Assembly (NCBI GenBank): GCA_903882935.1
Contig: CAIRZB010000084.1
Location: forward strand, 1 to 64,000
Reading direction: 5' to 3'
From: an uncultured Parafilimonas sp.
GTDB lineage: Bacteria > Bacteroidota > Bacteroidia > Chitinophagales > Chitinophagaceae
Length of the DNA stretch: 64,000 bases
The translations under genes and the position numbers were made by a program. Every line of letters begins with the position of its first letter. Positions within the stretch are counted from its first letter, which is position 1. Below are positions 17,119-26,474 of the stretch, piece after piece. Under the pieces are notes generated by a model. The model was not told the DNA's origin, ran no database searches, and saw only the letters and a list, made by a program, of their open reading frames with translations.

Positions 17119-17745
17119 TCAGCATTTCCGCACCAAACAGCTTTAAACCAACCGTGGTGTAACTTACAAGCACCGATGCCTAAAACATTGATTGGTAATT
17201 TTGGGTGTGCAAGTGGCTGCCTTTTGTTGCGCTAAAAGTTTGTGAGCAATCAAATAACCGCCAAGTAACTTATAACACTGCTTTGCATTTTTGGCGTTGG
17301 CATGGTGCTATTGCTGTATGTAACACTACCAGAAGTTTATACAAAGGCCGCTTGGTGGTTTTAATGCTGCCTACCCAACGCATGTACAAACCAAACCCAT
17401 TTTTTACAAAAAACCATAATTTATTCAGCCTAGCCTTGTAAGGCACACCGTTCACCCGCTTGCCCCCAATGAATTGAGCATACAATATATAAAAAAACCC
17501 AAAACCATAGGCAGCTACCCCAGTTGCGTAACCGACCCAAAGCCGTGAGGGTTACAAACCTTTTATTTAAACCAAGCGCATTTTAAGCCTTACATCTTAA
17601 AAAAATTAATTTTAGAATACTTTGGGTTAATAATAAACAAATTTATTAACCTGATATTAAGTATTATTTATAACTTTATTCTCACTAACAAAGGCTTCAA
17701 AACGGCAAATAGTACTACCAAAAAAAACAATGCGGGATTAACCGT
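17119..17745. other. Intergenic region before the histidine kinase, no gene seen
   Basis: Two short overlapping frames on opposite strands (17205-17441 plus, 17270-17485 minus) have no recognisable features. The last 170 bp are very AT-rich and probably contain the promoter of the kinase operon (TAACTTTA near 17670), without a good consensus match. Confidence 0.35.
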
Positions 17746-20700
17746 ATGGAACCAACCAATTATTTTGCCAATATTTTCGATGCTTCACCGCTTCCCAGCC
17801 TTTTGTTAAAGCCGGATGCACCACTGTTTTCCATTGTAGAAGCAAATGCCGCCTATCTAAAAATAACAGGCACCACGCGTGGGGATTTGGTTGGCAAAGG
17901 TATTTTTGAAGCATTTCCAGACAATCCCGACAACCCCACCGCAGACGGTGTTAGAAACCTAAACACGTCTCTGCAAGCTGTTATTAAAACCAAACTGGCC
18001 CACAAAATGGCCACCCAGCGGTACGACATACCCGTAAGGGGTACCCAACTTTATACCGAAAAATACTATGCGCCCGAAAATGTGCCCGTATTTGATGGTG
18101 GATGCGACTTGGTACTGATCATGCACACGGTAACTGACATTACCGAAAAAATACTGCTTGAAAAAAAGCAGCAATTGTTAGAGGAGCAGTCCTCCGCCAT
18201 TAGTGCCGAATTAGAACACCTAAAAAAAACATCGGAAACCGGCAGTTGGGAATTTGACATTGGAACAAACGAATTTTACTGGTCAGACGAGTACTTTAAT
18301 ATGTTCGATTTGCAGGCTGGCAGTTTTACGCCTACCCTGGAGCAGCATTTTGAGATGGTACACCCCGACGACAGAACCAAGGCAAAGGCCGCCTTTTACA
18401 CCGCAGCCCAAACCGGCAACAGTTACAGGATTGAAAAAAGAATAAAAGGCGGTAACGGCGCTACACTGCAAGTATTGTTGACAGTGGCAGCCATCAAAAA
18501 CCAAGCAGGCATACCCATAAAACTAACCGGGCTGGTGCAAAACCTTACCGGCAGTAGGCAAATGGAAAAAATGCTAGGGCAAACGGTTGCCATGCTTAAC
18601 CGCAGAAACAACTTTATTGAAACCATTTTGCATAACCTGCCTGTAGGCATCGCAGTAAATAAAATAAGCGACGGCAAACCCACCCTGGTTAACAAGCAAT
18701 TTACGGATATATATGGGTGGAACGCCCAGGACATGGAAGACATGGCAGGGTTTTTACAAAAGGTTTATCCAGACAAAGAGTACAGAGAAAAGTTATCGGC
18801 CCAAGTGTTGGCCGATATTTTAAGCGGCGATGCCCGCAGGATGCAATGGAAAGGCTTGCAAATAACAACCAATACCGGCGAGAGAAAAATTGTTGACGCA
18901 AAAACATTTTTGTTGGCTGACCACGACGTAATGATTTCAACAAGGCTTGACGTTACTGACAGAGAAAATGTTTTGAGGGAATTGAACGAGAGCAATTTGC
19001 GCTACCATTATCTTACCAAAGCAACTTCCGACGCTGTTTGGGACTGGGATTTAAACAAACAAACGCTTTTGTGGGGAGAAGGGTATACGACGATATTTGG
19101 CTATGAACATGATGAAATAACAACCGACTTAACCAGTTGGGCCAAGCATATACACGCTAAAGATGCAGATAGGGTTATTGAAGGCATTTACACATTTGTG
19201 AATGGCACCGACACAAACTGGGAAGACCAATACCGCTATTACAAGGCTGACGGAACGATGGCTTATGTTATTGACAAGGGTTTTGTGATAAGAGACGACA
19301 ATGGCAAGGCAACAAGGATGGTGGGCGGCATGCGCGATATTACCACACGAAAAGAAGAGGAGCTGAGAATTAAGCTGCTACAATCGGTAGTTACCAACGC
19401 CACCGATTCCGTACTGATTACGGAAGCCGAACCTTTTGAAGAGCCCGGCCCGCGAATTATTTATGTAAACGAAGCGTTTACCAAAATGACGGGGTATGCT
19501 GCTGAGGAAGTAATTGGCAAATCACCACGCATTCTACAAGGGCCCAACAGCGACCACGAAGCATTGGCAAAACTGGGTTCGGCCCTAAGAAGGTGGGAAC
19601 CTTGCGAATTGACTGTGCTGAATTACAAAAAAAACGGTGAAGAGTTTTGGCTTGATATGTCAATAAGCCCCGTAGCAGATGAGACAGGTTGGTATACGCA
19701 TTGGATTGCCATAGAGCGCGACGTTACGGAACAAAAACTTACGGAGATTAAACTAAAAGAAGCAGCAGCCCAACAAGCACTGTTTGTATCAATCGTAACA
19801 TCCTCGGATGACGCCATTATCAGTAGAACATTAAGCGGCCAAATAACAAGCTGGAACCATGGTGCAGAAAAATTACTAGGCTATACTGCGAACGAAGTAA
19901 TTGGTAAACATATCAGCCTAATCATTCCCGAAGCACTTGTTGGCCAAGAGCAAGAAATTATCGACCGGATTGCCCAAGGGGAATATGTAAAGCATTTTGA
20001 AACCGAACGGCTAAGAAAAGATGGAAGCCATGTCAATGTTTCCCTAACAGTTTCACCAATTATTGATGAAAAAGGCCTTATCGTTGGTGCCTCAAAAATT
20101 GCAAGGGATATTACGGAGAAAAAGAAAGCCGAGGACGCCATACGCCTTAGCAACGAACGGTACAACCTGGTAGCAAAAGCCACTAGCGATTCTATTTCCG
20201 ATTGGGACCTCATAACCAACAAAATAACACGCACAGGTATTGGGTTTAAGAAATTGTACGGGTACGACCTTATGGATTTGGAAGACCATGGTGGGTTTAG
20301 GCTAAAGTTGGTACACCCCGAGGATATAGAGAGATTTAGTGAAAAACAACAGCGCATTTTTAATACCCCGAACGAGTTTTATTGGGAAGATGAATTTAGG
20401 TTATTAAAAGCCGACGGAAATTACGCGTATGTGCATGCAAAGGGCTACATTGTAAGAGACCATACGGGCAGGGCTATACGCATGATTGGCGCAACCCGTG
20501 ACATGACCAAACAAACGGAGCAACTGATTGAAATAAGGCGGATACAGCGAAACCTTAACGCCCTTATTAACAATACCAAAGACATGATATGGTCGCTAAA
20601 TACCGACCTTAAAATAATTACTGCCAATAAAGCCTACAGGGATGCGATATATATGTTTACCCAAAAACCCGTTAGTGAGGGCGATGATGTGATTGTGGAG

Positions 20701-21648
20701 GCTTTTGGCGATGAAATGATTGCAACATGGAAAGGCCTGTACCAAAGGGCCTTGAACGGAGAAACGTTTAGCTTTGAAGAAACCCTTGCCGACCCATCGA
20801 CTGGCGAAGCCATACACAGCATTATTTCTTACTCCCCCATTATAAACAGAGAGGGCACGATTACAGGTGTTGCTTGTTTTGCAAAAGACATAACAGAATT
20901 GAAAAAAGCATCTACCAGAATGGAGGAAATGAACAGGGATTTGCAAAAAAAGGCGAATGAATTGGCCATCTCAAATGCAGAATTGGAGCAGTTTGCCTAT
21001 GTTGCCTCTCACGACCTGCAAGAGCCGCTCCGCATGATCACCAGTTTTTTAACGCAACTAGAAAAAAAATATTTCGATATTATTGATGAAAAAGGCAAAC
21101 AATACATAAATTTTGCTGTAGATGGCGCCAAGCGGATGCGCCAAATAATATTGGATTTACTGGAGTTTTCCCGCGTGGGCAGAGGGGATGACTACCAACA
21201 AAACATTGACTTAAACGAATTGCTGGCTGAAATAAAAATTTTGTTCCGTAAAACCATTGAGGGAAAAAAAGCGGTAATCAAAGCCGGGTACCTACCGGTG
21301 ATTCACAATTTTAAGTCACCGGTAAGGCAGGTTCTACAAAACTTGGTTGGCAATGCCTTAAAATATTGCAGTAAACAGGTGCATCCCGTTATTAAAGTGT
21401 CGGCCATTGAGTTTAACACACATTGGCAATTTGAGGTAGCAGATAACGGCATTGGCATTAACGAAGAATACTTCGATAAAATTTTTATCATTTTTCAACG
21501 CCTGCATAACAAAGATGATTATTCAGGAACCGGCATGGGGCTTGCCATTGCCAAAAAAATTATTGAGAACCTAGGCGGCAAAATTTGGGTTAAGTCATTG
21601 GAAGGCCAGGGCAGCAGTTTTTATTTTACAATTCCTAAAACCAAATAA
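17746..21648 (+). CDS. Multi-PAS sensor histidine kinase (about eight PAS domains)
   Basis: A 1300-residue soluble sensor kinase with no signal peptide or membrane segment. By eye eight PAS/PAC units follow each other at about 5-130, 155-270, 290-405, 415-540, 545-665, 675-790, 800-920 and 930-1050. The fifth resembles a LOV domain, but the flavin-binding cysteine position is proline (GKSPRILQG, P594), so it should not form the photoadduct. A coiled coil leads to a HisKA domain with phosphoacceptor H1089 (VASHDLQEPLR) and a HATPase domain with N-box (NLVGNALKY), G1 (ADNGIGI) and G2 (GTGMGLAIAKKI). The DLQEPLR type is common with Rcp1-like regulators, and exactly such a gene begins at the next base. 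It probably integrates several cytoplasmic signals; ligands unknown. Confidence 0.93.
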   Translation: MEPTNYFANIFDASPLPSLLLKPDAPLFSIVEANAAYLKITGTTRGDLVGKGIFEAFPDNPDNPTADGVRNLNTSLQAVIKTKLAHKMATQRYDIPVRGTQLYTEKYYAPENVPVFDGGCDLVLIMHTVTDITEKILLEKKQQLLEEQSSAISAELEHLKKTSETGSWEFDIGTNEFYWSDEYFNMFDLQAGSFTPTLEQHFEMVHPDDRTKAKAAFYTAAQTGNSYRIEKRIKGGNGATLQVLLTVAAIKNQAGIPIKLTGLVQNLTGSRQMEKMLGQTVAMLNRRNNFIETILHNLPVGIAVNKISDGKPTLVNKQFTDIYGWNAQDMEDMAGFLQKVYPDKEYREKLSAQVLADILSGDARRMQWKGLQITTNTGERKIVDAKTFLLADHDVMISTRLDVTDRENVLRELNESNLRYHYLTKATSDAVWDWDLNKQTLLWGEGYTTIFGYEHDEITTDLTSWAKHIHAKDADRVIEGIYTFVNGTDTNWEDQYRYYKADGTMAYVIDKGFVIRDDNGKATRMVGGMRDITTRKEEELRIKLLQSVVTNATDSVLITEAEPFEEPGPRIIYVNEAFTKMTGYAAEEVIGKSPRILQGPNSDHEALAKLGSALRRWEPCELTVLNYKKNGEEFWLDMSISPVADETGWYTHWIAIERDVTEQKLTEIKLKEAAAQQALFVSIVTSSDDAIISRTLSGQITSWNHGAEKLLGYTANEVIGKHISLIIPEALVGQEQEIIDRIAQGEYVKHFETERLRKDGSHVNVSLTVSPIIDEKGLIVGASKIARDITEKKKAEDAIRLSNERYNLVAKATSDSISDWDLITNKITRTGIGFKKLYGYDLMDLEDHGGFRLKLVHPEDIERFSEKQQRIFNTPNEFYWEDEFRLLKADGNYAYVHAKGYIVRDHTGRAIRMIGATRDMTKQTEQLIEIRRIQRNLNALINNTKDMIWSLNTDLKIITANKAYRDAIYMFTQKPVSEGDDVIVEAFGDEMIATWKGLYQRALNGETFSFEETLADPSTGEAIHSIISYSPIINREGTITGVACFAKDITELKKASTRMEEMNRDLQKKANELAISNAELEQFAYVASHDLQEPLRMITSFLTQLEKKYFDIIDEKGKQYINFAVDGAKRMRQIILDLLEFSRVGRGDDYQQNIDLNELLAEIKILFRKTIEGKKAVIKAGYLPVIHNFKSPVRQVLQNLVGNALKYCSKQVHPVIKVSAIEFNTHWQFEVADNGIGINEEYFDKIFIIFQRLHNKDDYSGTGMGLAIAKKIIENLGGKIWVKSLEGQGSSFYFTIPKTK

Positions 21649-22080
21649 ATGAACCCGATACACATTCTGTTAGTGGAAGACAACGAAGGCGACATACTGC
21701 TTACCACAGAAGCATTGCAGGAAGGCAAAATATTAAATAAAATCACTGTAGCCAGGGATGGCAGGCAGGCTGTTGATTTTTTATCCAAAACTGGAGAGTA
21801 TGCTAACGCAGAAGCACCCAACCTGATTTTGTTAGATATTAATTTGCCAAAAAAAAACGGGCATGAAGTGCTACAGTTTATTAAAACAAACGACAAGCTG
21901 AAGCTTTTGCCAGTTATTATGCTCACGACCTCATCCGCCGAAAGGGATATAAGCATGGCATATAACAATCATGCAAACTGCTACATTACAAAACCTGTAG
22001 ACGTTGACGATTTTATGGAGGCTGTACTAAAAATGGAGGATTTTTGGATTAACATCGTTAAACTGCCCAACACCAAATAG
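21649..22080 (+). CDS. Single-domain response regulator (Rcp1/CheY-like)
   Basis: A 143-residue receiver domain without an output domain. The acidic pocket is LLVEDNEGD, the phosphoacceptor Asp lies in LILLDINLPKKNG, the switch Thr in MLTTSS and the conserved Lys in ITKPVD. The ATG follows the kinase stop directly with no spacer, so translation is coupled. The DNEGD...INLPKKNG pattern matches regulators of bacteriophytochrome-type kinases (Rcp1 family). Its most likely role is to accept phosphate from the kinase at 17746 and pass it to another partner, possibly the REC-PAS-DHp protein encoded 7 bp downstream. Confidence 0.93.
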   Translation: MNPIHILLVEDNEGDILLTTEALQEGKILNKITVARDGRQAVDFLSKTGEYANAEAPNLILLDINLPKKNGHEVLQFIKTNDKLKLLPVIMLTTSSAERDISMAYNNHANCYITKPVDVDDFMEAVLKMEDFWINIVKLPNTK

Positions 22081-22087
22081 CTGTTAT

Positions 22088-23101
22088 ATGCAAAAACACA
22101 AGGCAACATTTACAATATTGGTGGTAGAGGACAACGCGGGCGATTTTGCGTTGATAGAAGACTATTTGTTAGAACAAATTGCATCCCCAAACATCCGCCA
22201 TGCAAAAAACTACCAGGAAGCCTCGGCTTTACTACGCGACGCTGAAGCATATTTTGACGTTACGCTGCTTGACTTAACACTGCCCGACAAATCAGGTACT
22301 GAATTAATCACAAACATTTTAACGCTGTCACCGGATAACCCGGTAGTAGTATTAACAGGCCATGCCGATAGTTCTTTCGCTATCAGGTCTCTTGCCTTGG
22401 GTGTGTCCGATTACTTGTTAAAAGACGAAATGGCTCCGTCTTCGCTATATAAAAGCATTATCTACAGTATTGAGCGCAAAAAAACCTTGCGTCGATTGGA
22501 AGATTCTGAGAAAAAATACAGCGATTTGTTTCAACTTAGTCCGCAACCCATGTGGGTGTACGATTTGGAAACCTTAAGCTTTTTAAGGGTAAACAGCGCT
22601 GCTGTAAAACATTACGGTTACAGCGAGGAAGAATTTCTTTCGATGACCATAAGAGACATAAGGCCCGCGCAGGATGTGGCGTTAATTGAACAATCGGTTG
22701 CCTTCATAAAACAACATGACCAACATTATTCCAGTGGTACTTTTAGGCATACCAAAAAAAATGGCGAGTTGATTTATGTTGAAATCCAGGGCAACATTAT
22801 TCAATTTGACGGAAAAAAGGCGGAATTGGTATTGGCAAGCGATATTACTGAGCGGTTTGAGCATGTTAATGCCATAGAAAAACAAAATGAAAAGTTACGG
22901 GAAATTGCTTGGACACAGTCGCATGTAGTAAGGGCGCCTTTGGCAAGAGCGATGGGGATAGCGACATTAATTACTGAATTGAAAGCAGAAAGCACAGAAT
23001 GCTCTAATTTACTAGGTTACCTATTAGCGTCATGCGCGGAGTTGGACATTATCATCCGCGATATTGCCCAAAAAGCGAGCCTCGTTAACGCAAAGGCGTA
23101 A
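22088..23101 (+). CDS. REC-PAS protein with a C-terminal DHp-like domain but no ATPase
   Basis: A 337-residue protein with three parts: a receiver (about 5-125, Asp in VTLLDLTLPDKSG, Lys in YLLKDE), a PAS domain (about 145-262) and a helical region with the DHp-like motif WTQSHVVRAPLARAMG, in which H279 is the candidate phosphoacceptor. The protein ends 59 residues later, so there is no HATPase domain and it cannot autophosphorylate as a normal kinase. No frameshift or ATPase remnant is visible before the convergent gene at 23189-24307. It could be a phosphotransfer intermediate, a phosphatase or a dimerising scaffold within the pathway of the two preceding genes. Related truncated architectures occur in Bacteroidota. 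Confidence 0.88.
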   Translation: MQKHKATFTILVVEDNAGDFALIEDYLLEQIASPNIRHAKNYQEASALLRDAEAYFDVTLLDLTLPDKSGTELITNILTLSPDNPVVVLTGHADSSFAIRSLALGVSDYLLKDEMAPSSLYKSIIYSIERKKTLRRLEDSEKKYSDLFQLSPQPMWVYDLETLSFLRVNSAAVKHYGYSEEEFLSMTIRDIRPAQDVALIEQSVAFIKQHDQHYSSGTFRHTKKNGELIYVEIQGNIIQFDGKKAELVLASDITERFEHVNAIEKQNEKLREIAWTQSHVVRAPLARAMGIATLITELKAESTECSNLLGYLLASCAELDIIIRDIAQKASLVNAKA

Positions 23102-23188
23102 CCCGAGTACGCGCCTAAAATCATCAAACCTTTCGCAATTTTTAAAACCCAAAGCCATTATAGCAACAGTAACCCACACATGCCCCCG

Positions 23189-24307
23189 CTATAATGCCAA
23201 TGGCTCTTTTTTACCTGTTTTTGTGGCTTTAAAAATGGCATCTACAATTTTCAGGTCTTTTACAGCTTCTTCACCATCCACTGGTACTAAAGGTTTGTTG
23301 CCTTCCAAAATTATCCCAGCCATTTCGTCCATCTGCACAGTTTGGTGGGTAACATGCGGCTGCGTCAACTCCCCCTTGCTGGTACGGCCTTGTATGGGGC
23401 CATAACCTGTGGCAGGGTATAATTCGGCAAAACCCTCCGTACCGTTCAGGAAAAACCTGTCAAGGTTATCCAGGCTGTAGGTTGAGAGGCAGGATGCCAC
23501 GGCACCGCTGGGGAAGCCCAACTGAAACTGTATTGTTTCGTCAATGCCTTCCTTAAATTTCACCGGGTCAGTTTTGGTTTCCTGCGCAGTAACCCAGATG
23601 GGGTCCTCTCCGATCATATACCGGGAGCCGTTAACAGAGTAAATACCAATATCCATCATGGCACCGCCGCCCGATAGTTGCCTGTTCAGCCGCCATTGGG
23701 TGGGGTCGCCAATAATAAAACCGCTCAAACCTTGAAAAAATAACACCTTACCAAACGCCCCCGCATTCCGCTGCCTTATAATCTCCAAGGTCTTAGGCTC
23801 AAAATGCATGCGGTACCCTACCAGCAACTTAACACCTGCTTGCTTGCAGGCATCCACCATTTCCTGCCCTTCCTTTGCATTTACCGCCATCGGCTTTTCG
23901 CAAATAGCATGCTTGCCCGCTTTTGCAACGCGTATTACCTGGCTGTGGTGCAAGGCGTTGGGTGTAATAACATACACTGCGTCAATATCTGGGTTGTTCT
24001 TTATCTCGTCAAAGTTTTCGTAGTTGTAGCAGTTCTTTTCCGGTATGCCGTATTTAGCCTGCCAGGCTTTCACCTTTGCAGGCGTGCCGCTAATAACCCC
24101 TGTCAATTTCGCTTTTTTGCAAGCCGCCATGGCATCGGCAACCCTTGTGCCATAGCCGCCCAAACCCATAATGGCCACTTTTAACACAGGCCCGTTGTAT
24201 GCTTCATCAAAAGGGCTTTTATTGGCGGCTGCACCATGCAATTGTGCTAGGGGCAACGCTATGGCTGTGGCGGTAAATTTTTGCAAAAAATCGCGGCGGC
24301 TGTGCAT
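23189..24307 (-). CDS. Gfo/Idh/MocA-family oxidoreductase with Tat-type leader
   Basis: A 372-residue NAD(P)-dependent sugar-type oxidoreductase. The N-terminus SRRDFLQKFTATAIALPLA has the twin-arginine motif and hydrophobic core of a Tat signal, common in periplasmic glucose-fructose oxidoreductase-like members. The Rossmann motif is GLGGYGTRVA, and the active-site lysine motif is CEKPMAVN. The C-terminal part (GGGAMMDIGIYSVNGSRYM...) matches the family substrate domain. It probably acts on a sugar or polyol in the periplasm with tightly bound cofactor, but the substrate cannot be deduced. It is monocistronic and convergent with the signalling operon. Confidence 0.9.
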   Translation of the reverse strand: MHSRRDFLQKFTATAIALPLAQLHGAAANKSPFDEAYNGPVLKVAIMGLGGYGTRVADAMAACKKAKLTGVISGTPAKVKAWQAKYGIPEKNCYNYENFDEIKNNPDIDAVYVITPNALHHSQVIRVAKAGKHAICEKPMAVNAKEGQEMVDACKQAGVKLLVGYRMHFEPKTLEIIRQRNAGAFGKVLFFQGLSGFIIGDPTQWRLNRQLSGGGAMMDIGIYSVNGSRYMIGEDPIWVTAQETKTDPVKFKEGIDETIQFQLGFPSGAVASCLSTYSLDNLDRFFLNGTEGFAELYPATGYGPIQGRTSKGELTQPHVTHQTVQMDEMAGIILEGNKPLVPVDGEEAVKDLKIVDAIFKATKTGKKEPLAL

Positions 24308-24439
24308 ATGGCAAATATTTTAGGCTGGTGGCTTGATAAAAGTAAATACTTGGCAATATATTTAATATTCAGGCTATTGTAAAATCGAGAGGTACTCATT
24401 TATTAATTTGTAGCGGCAATATTGTACTTTCAACCAACC

Positions 24440-25015
24440 ATGCGAAACCTTTTGGACCAAATAAAACAATGCCAAGTTTGCAAAACAAATTTGCCTGGGC
24501 CACCACGCCCCGTGTTGCAAGCAAGTCCAATGGCAAACATTGTAATTATCGGCCAGGCGCCAGGCAAAAAAGTTGACACAACAGGCATACCTTGGGATGA
24601 TGCGAGCGGCGATGAGTTAAGGCGGTGGCTGGGCGTTACCAAGCAACAGTTTTACAACAATGGCCTATTTGCATTGGTACCCATGGGGTTTTGTTACCCC
24701 GGCAAGGGTAATTCGGGCGATTTGCCACCACGGCCTGAATGTGCCCCGCTATGGCACCAACCTCTTTTGCAAAATATGCCACGGGTAAAGCTAATTTTAT
24801 TGATTGGCCAATACGCACAAAAACACTACTTGGGGGATGCCTTACAGCCTACGTTGACAGAAAATGTAAAAAACTTTAAGGCATTTTTACCTAGGTACCT
24901 GCCCTTGGTGCACCCTAGCCCACGCAACAGCATTTGGCAAAAGAAAAACCCTTGGTTTGAAGCCGAAGTGGTACCCGAATTACAGGCCCTTGTAAAAAAG
25001 ACGATTGACGATTAG
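24440..25015 (+). CDS. Uracil-DNA glycosylase superfamily protein with four-cysteine (Fe-S type) spacing
   Basis: A 191-residue protein from the ATG at 24440. The superfamily motif 1 reads IIGQAPGKK and motif 2 HPSPRN near the C-terminus. Cysteines at 11, 14, 85 and 101 (CQVC, then GFCYPGKG and RPECAPL) have nearly the spacing of the 4Fe-4S cluster in family 4 UDGs such as the Thermus enzyme, so a cluster is plausible. It would remove uracil or related bases from DNA. An in-frame start at 24422 adds six residues and overlaps a TACTTTC promoter-like stretch, so I prefer the internal ATG. It stands alone between two minus-strand genes. Confidence 0.85.
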   Translation: MRNLLDQIKQCQVCKTNLPGPPRPVLQASPMANIVIIGQAPGKKVDTTGIPWDDASGDELRRWLGVTKQQFYNNGLFALVPMGFCYPGKGNSGDLPPRPECAPLWHQPLLQNMPRVKLILLIGQYAQKHYLGDALQPTLTENVKNFKAFLPRYLPLVHPSPRNSIWQKKNPWFEAEVVPELQALVKKTIDD

Positions 25016-25145
25016 TATGCAATTGAAGAAGCAAAAAATCTTGGTTTCCGGAAGGATTAAAAAACTTGGGCTAGCCTTCCGCATTAGCGTTGTACCACAA
25101 ACAAAAAATACCGTTACCAACAATGCTTGGCAACTTAAAACTAGT

Positions 25146-25190
25146 CTCCCCGGTACCCCTGCGGTCGATGGCATGGTAAGTACCGGGGAG
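25146..25190. terminator. 11-bp inverted repeat between the UDG and trxB 3' ends
   Basis: CTCCCCGGTAC (25146-25156) and its exact complement GTACCGGGGAG (25180-25190) flank a 23-base loop. It sits 10 bp past the trxB stop between convergent genes; the T-tract on the minus strand is short (AGTTTTAAG), so terminator function is probable but not certain. Confidence 0.5.
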
Positions 25191-25200
25191 CAGACCAACT

Positions 25201-26154
25201 TTAAACCACCCCTTTCGCACTCAAATACCGCTCGGCATCCAACGCCGCCATACAACCGCTGCCCGCGGCAGTTACGGCTTGGCGGTAAATTTTATCTTGC
25301 ACGTCGCCTGCTGCAAAAATACCTTCAATATTAGTTTTGGAACTGCCTGGTACGGTTTGTATGTAACCGGCATCATCCATATCAATCCATTCTTTAAAAA
25401 TATCACTGTTGGGCTGGTGGCCTATGGCTACAAAAAAAGCACTCACTGGCACCTCGTCCAATTCGCCTGTTACCACATTTTTAATTCGCACGCCATTTAC
25501 TTTGTTTTCACCCAGCACTTCATGCGTTTCGCTGTTCCAGTATATTTTAATGTTGGCGGTGCTTTTAACCCTGTCCTGCATAACCTTGCTGGCCTTCATG
25601 GCATGCTCGCCTTTGCGTACAATCATGTGCACTGTGGTAGCCAGTTTGCTAAGGTATAATGCCTCTTCGCAAGCAGTGTCGCCCGCGCCTACAATCGCCA
25701 CCTCTTTGCCACGGAAGAAAAACCCGTCGCATACCGCGCAGGCACTCACACCGTAACCGTTTAAACGCTGCTCACTTTCCAAGCCAAGCCATTTGGCCGA
25801 AGCACCGGTGGAAATTATAACCGCATCGGCCTCAATCCATTTTTCTTCGTCAATCTGCACCCTATGCACCGGGCCACTAAAATCGACTTTGGTAGCCAAG
25901 CCGTAGCGTATATCGGTGCCCATGCGGGCGGCCTGTTTTTCAAAATGTACCATCATTTCCGGGCCTTGTATTCCCTCCGGGTAACCCGGATAGTTTTCTA
26001 CTTCTGTGGTTATCGTCAACTGGCCGCCCGGTTGTATGCCCTGGTATAACACCGGTTTCATATTAGCCCTGGCTGCATAAATGGCCGCCGTATACCCGGC
26101 CGGCCCCGAGCCTATTATTAAACAATGCACATGCTCTGTGGTTCCTGTTTCCAT
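25201..26154 (-). CDS. trxB: Thioredoxin reductase
   Basis: A 317-residue low-molecular-weight thioredoxin reductase. The FAD motif is IIGSGPAGYTAAIYAAR (about 13-29), the redox-active pair is C139-A-V-C142 followed by DGFFF, the NADPH motif is IVGAGDTACEEALYL, and the C-terminal FAD motif reads GIFAAGDVQDKIYRQAVTAAGSGCMAA. Length and motif order are standard. It transfers electrons from NADPH to thioredoxin in the cytoplasm, supporting ribonucleotide reductase and disulfide reduction. A TATTTTTG element 22 bases upstream is the likely promoter. Probably monocistronic. Confidence 0.97.
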   Translation of the reverse strand: METGTTEHVHCLIIGSGPAGYTAAIYAARANMKPVLYQGIQPGGQLTITTEVENYPGYPEGIQGPEMMVHFEKQAARMGTDIRYGLATKVDFSGPVHRVQIDEEKWIEADAVIISTGASAKWLGLESEQRLNGYGVSACAVCDGFFFRGKEVAIVGAGDTACEEALYLSKLATTVHMIVRKGEHAMKASKVMQDRVKSTANIKIYWNSETHEVLGENKVNGVRIKNVVTGELDEVPVSAFFVAIGHQPNSDIFKEWIDMDDAGYIQTVPGSSKTNIEGIFAAGDVQDKIYRQAVTAAGSGCMAALDAERYLSAKGVV

Positions 26155-26176
26155 ACGCTGTTTTATGTAATGACGG

Positions 26177-26184
26177 CAAAAATA
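26177..26184 (-). promoter_or_regulatory. TATTTTTG -7 element of trxB
   Basis: Minus-strand TATTTTTG matches TAnnTTTG and lies 22 bases upstream of the trxB ATG at 26154, a typical distance for short-leader Bacteroidota transcripts. Confidence 0.45.
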
Positions 26185-26347
26185 CTAAACCTTGCAGTTA
26201 TTTGGCACGGTTATAAAAAGCCGCCGCCGTTTGGGGATAACAAGCTTGAAAATACTTTGGCTGCCGGCTGTAGTTTTTCATGGAATCGCCTCTTGCGTCG
26301 CGCTCTTATACGGCTTTAGCTTTGCGGAGCTTTCCCCGCATTATTTC

Positions 26348-26394
26348 AAGGGACTTTAGGGACATTAAGTGCCTTTTACGTCCTAAAGTCCCTT
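26348..26394. repeat. Long imperfect hairpin upstream of the repeat mosaic
   Basis: AAGGGACTTTAGG (from 26348) pairs with CCTAAAGTCCCTT (ending 26394); the inner part adds two pairs after a bulged G. The loop is about 16 bases and no T-tract follows. It opens a 0.8-kb gene-free stretch full of hairpins. Confidence 0.6.
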
Positions 26395-26474
26395 AAAAAT
26401 TAAACAAACTTACCCACAGAAGACATCCTTTAAAGCAGGTCATATGTTATCTGCGCCATGTACATCAATCACAA

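Noticed and set aside
17270-17485. 71-codon minus-strand frame in the kinase upstream region
   Set aside because: A frame on the opposite strand overlaps it equally well and neither has recognisable features.
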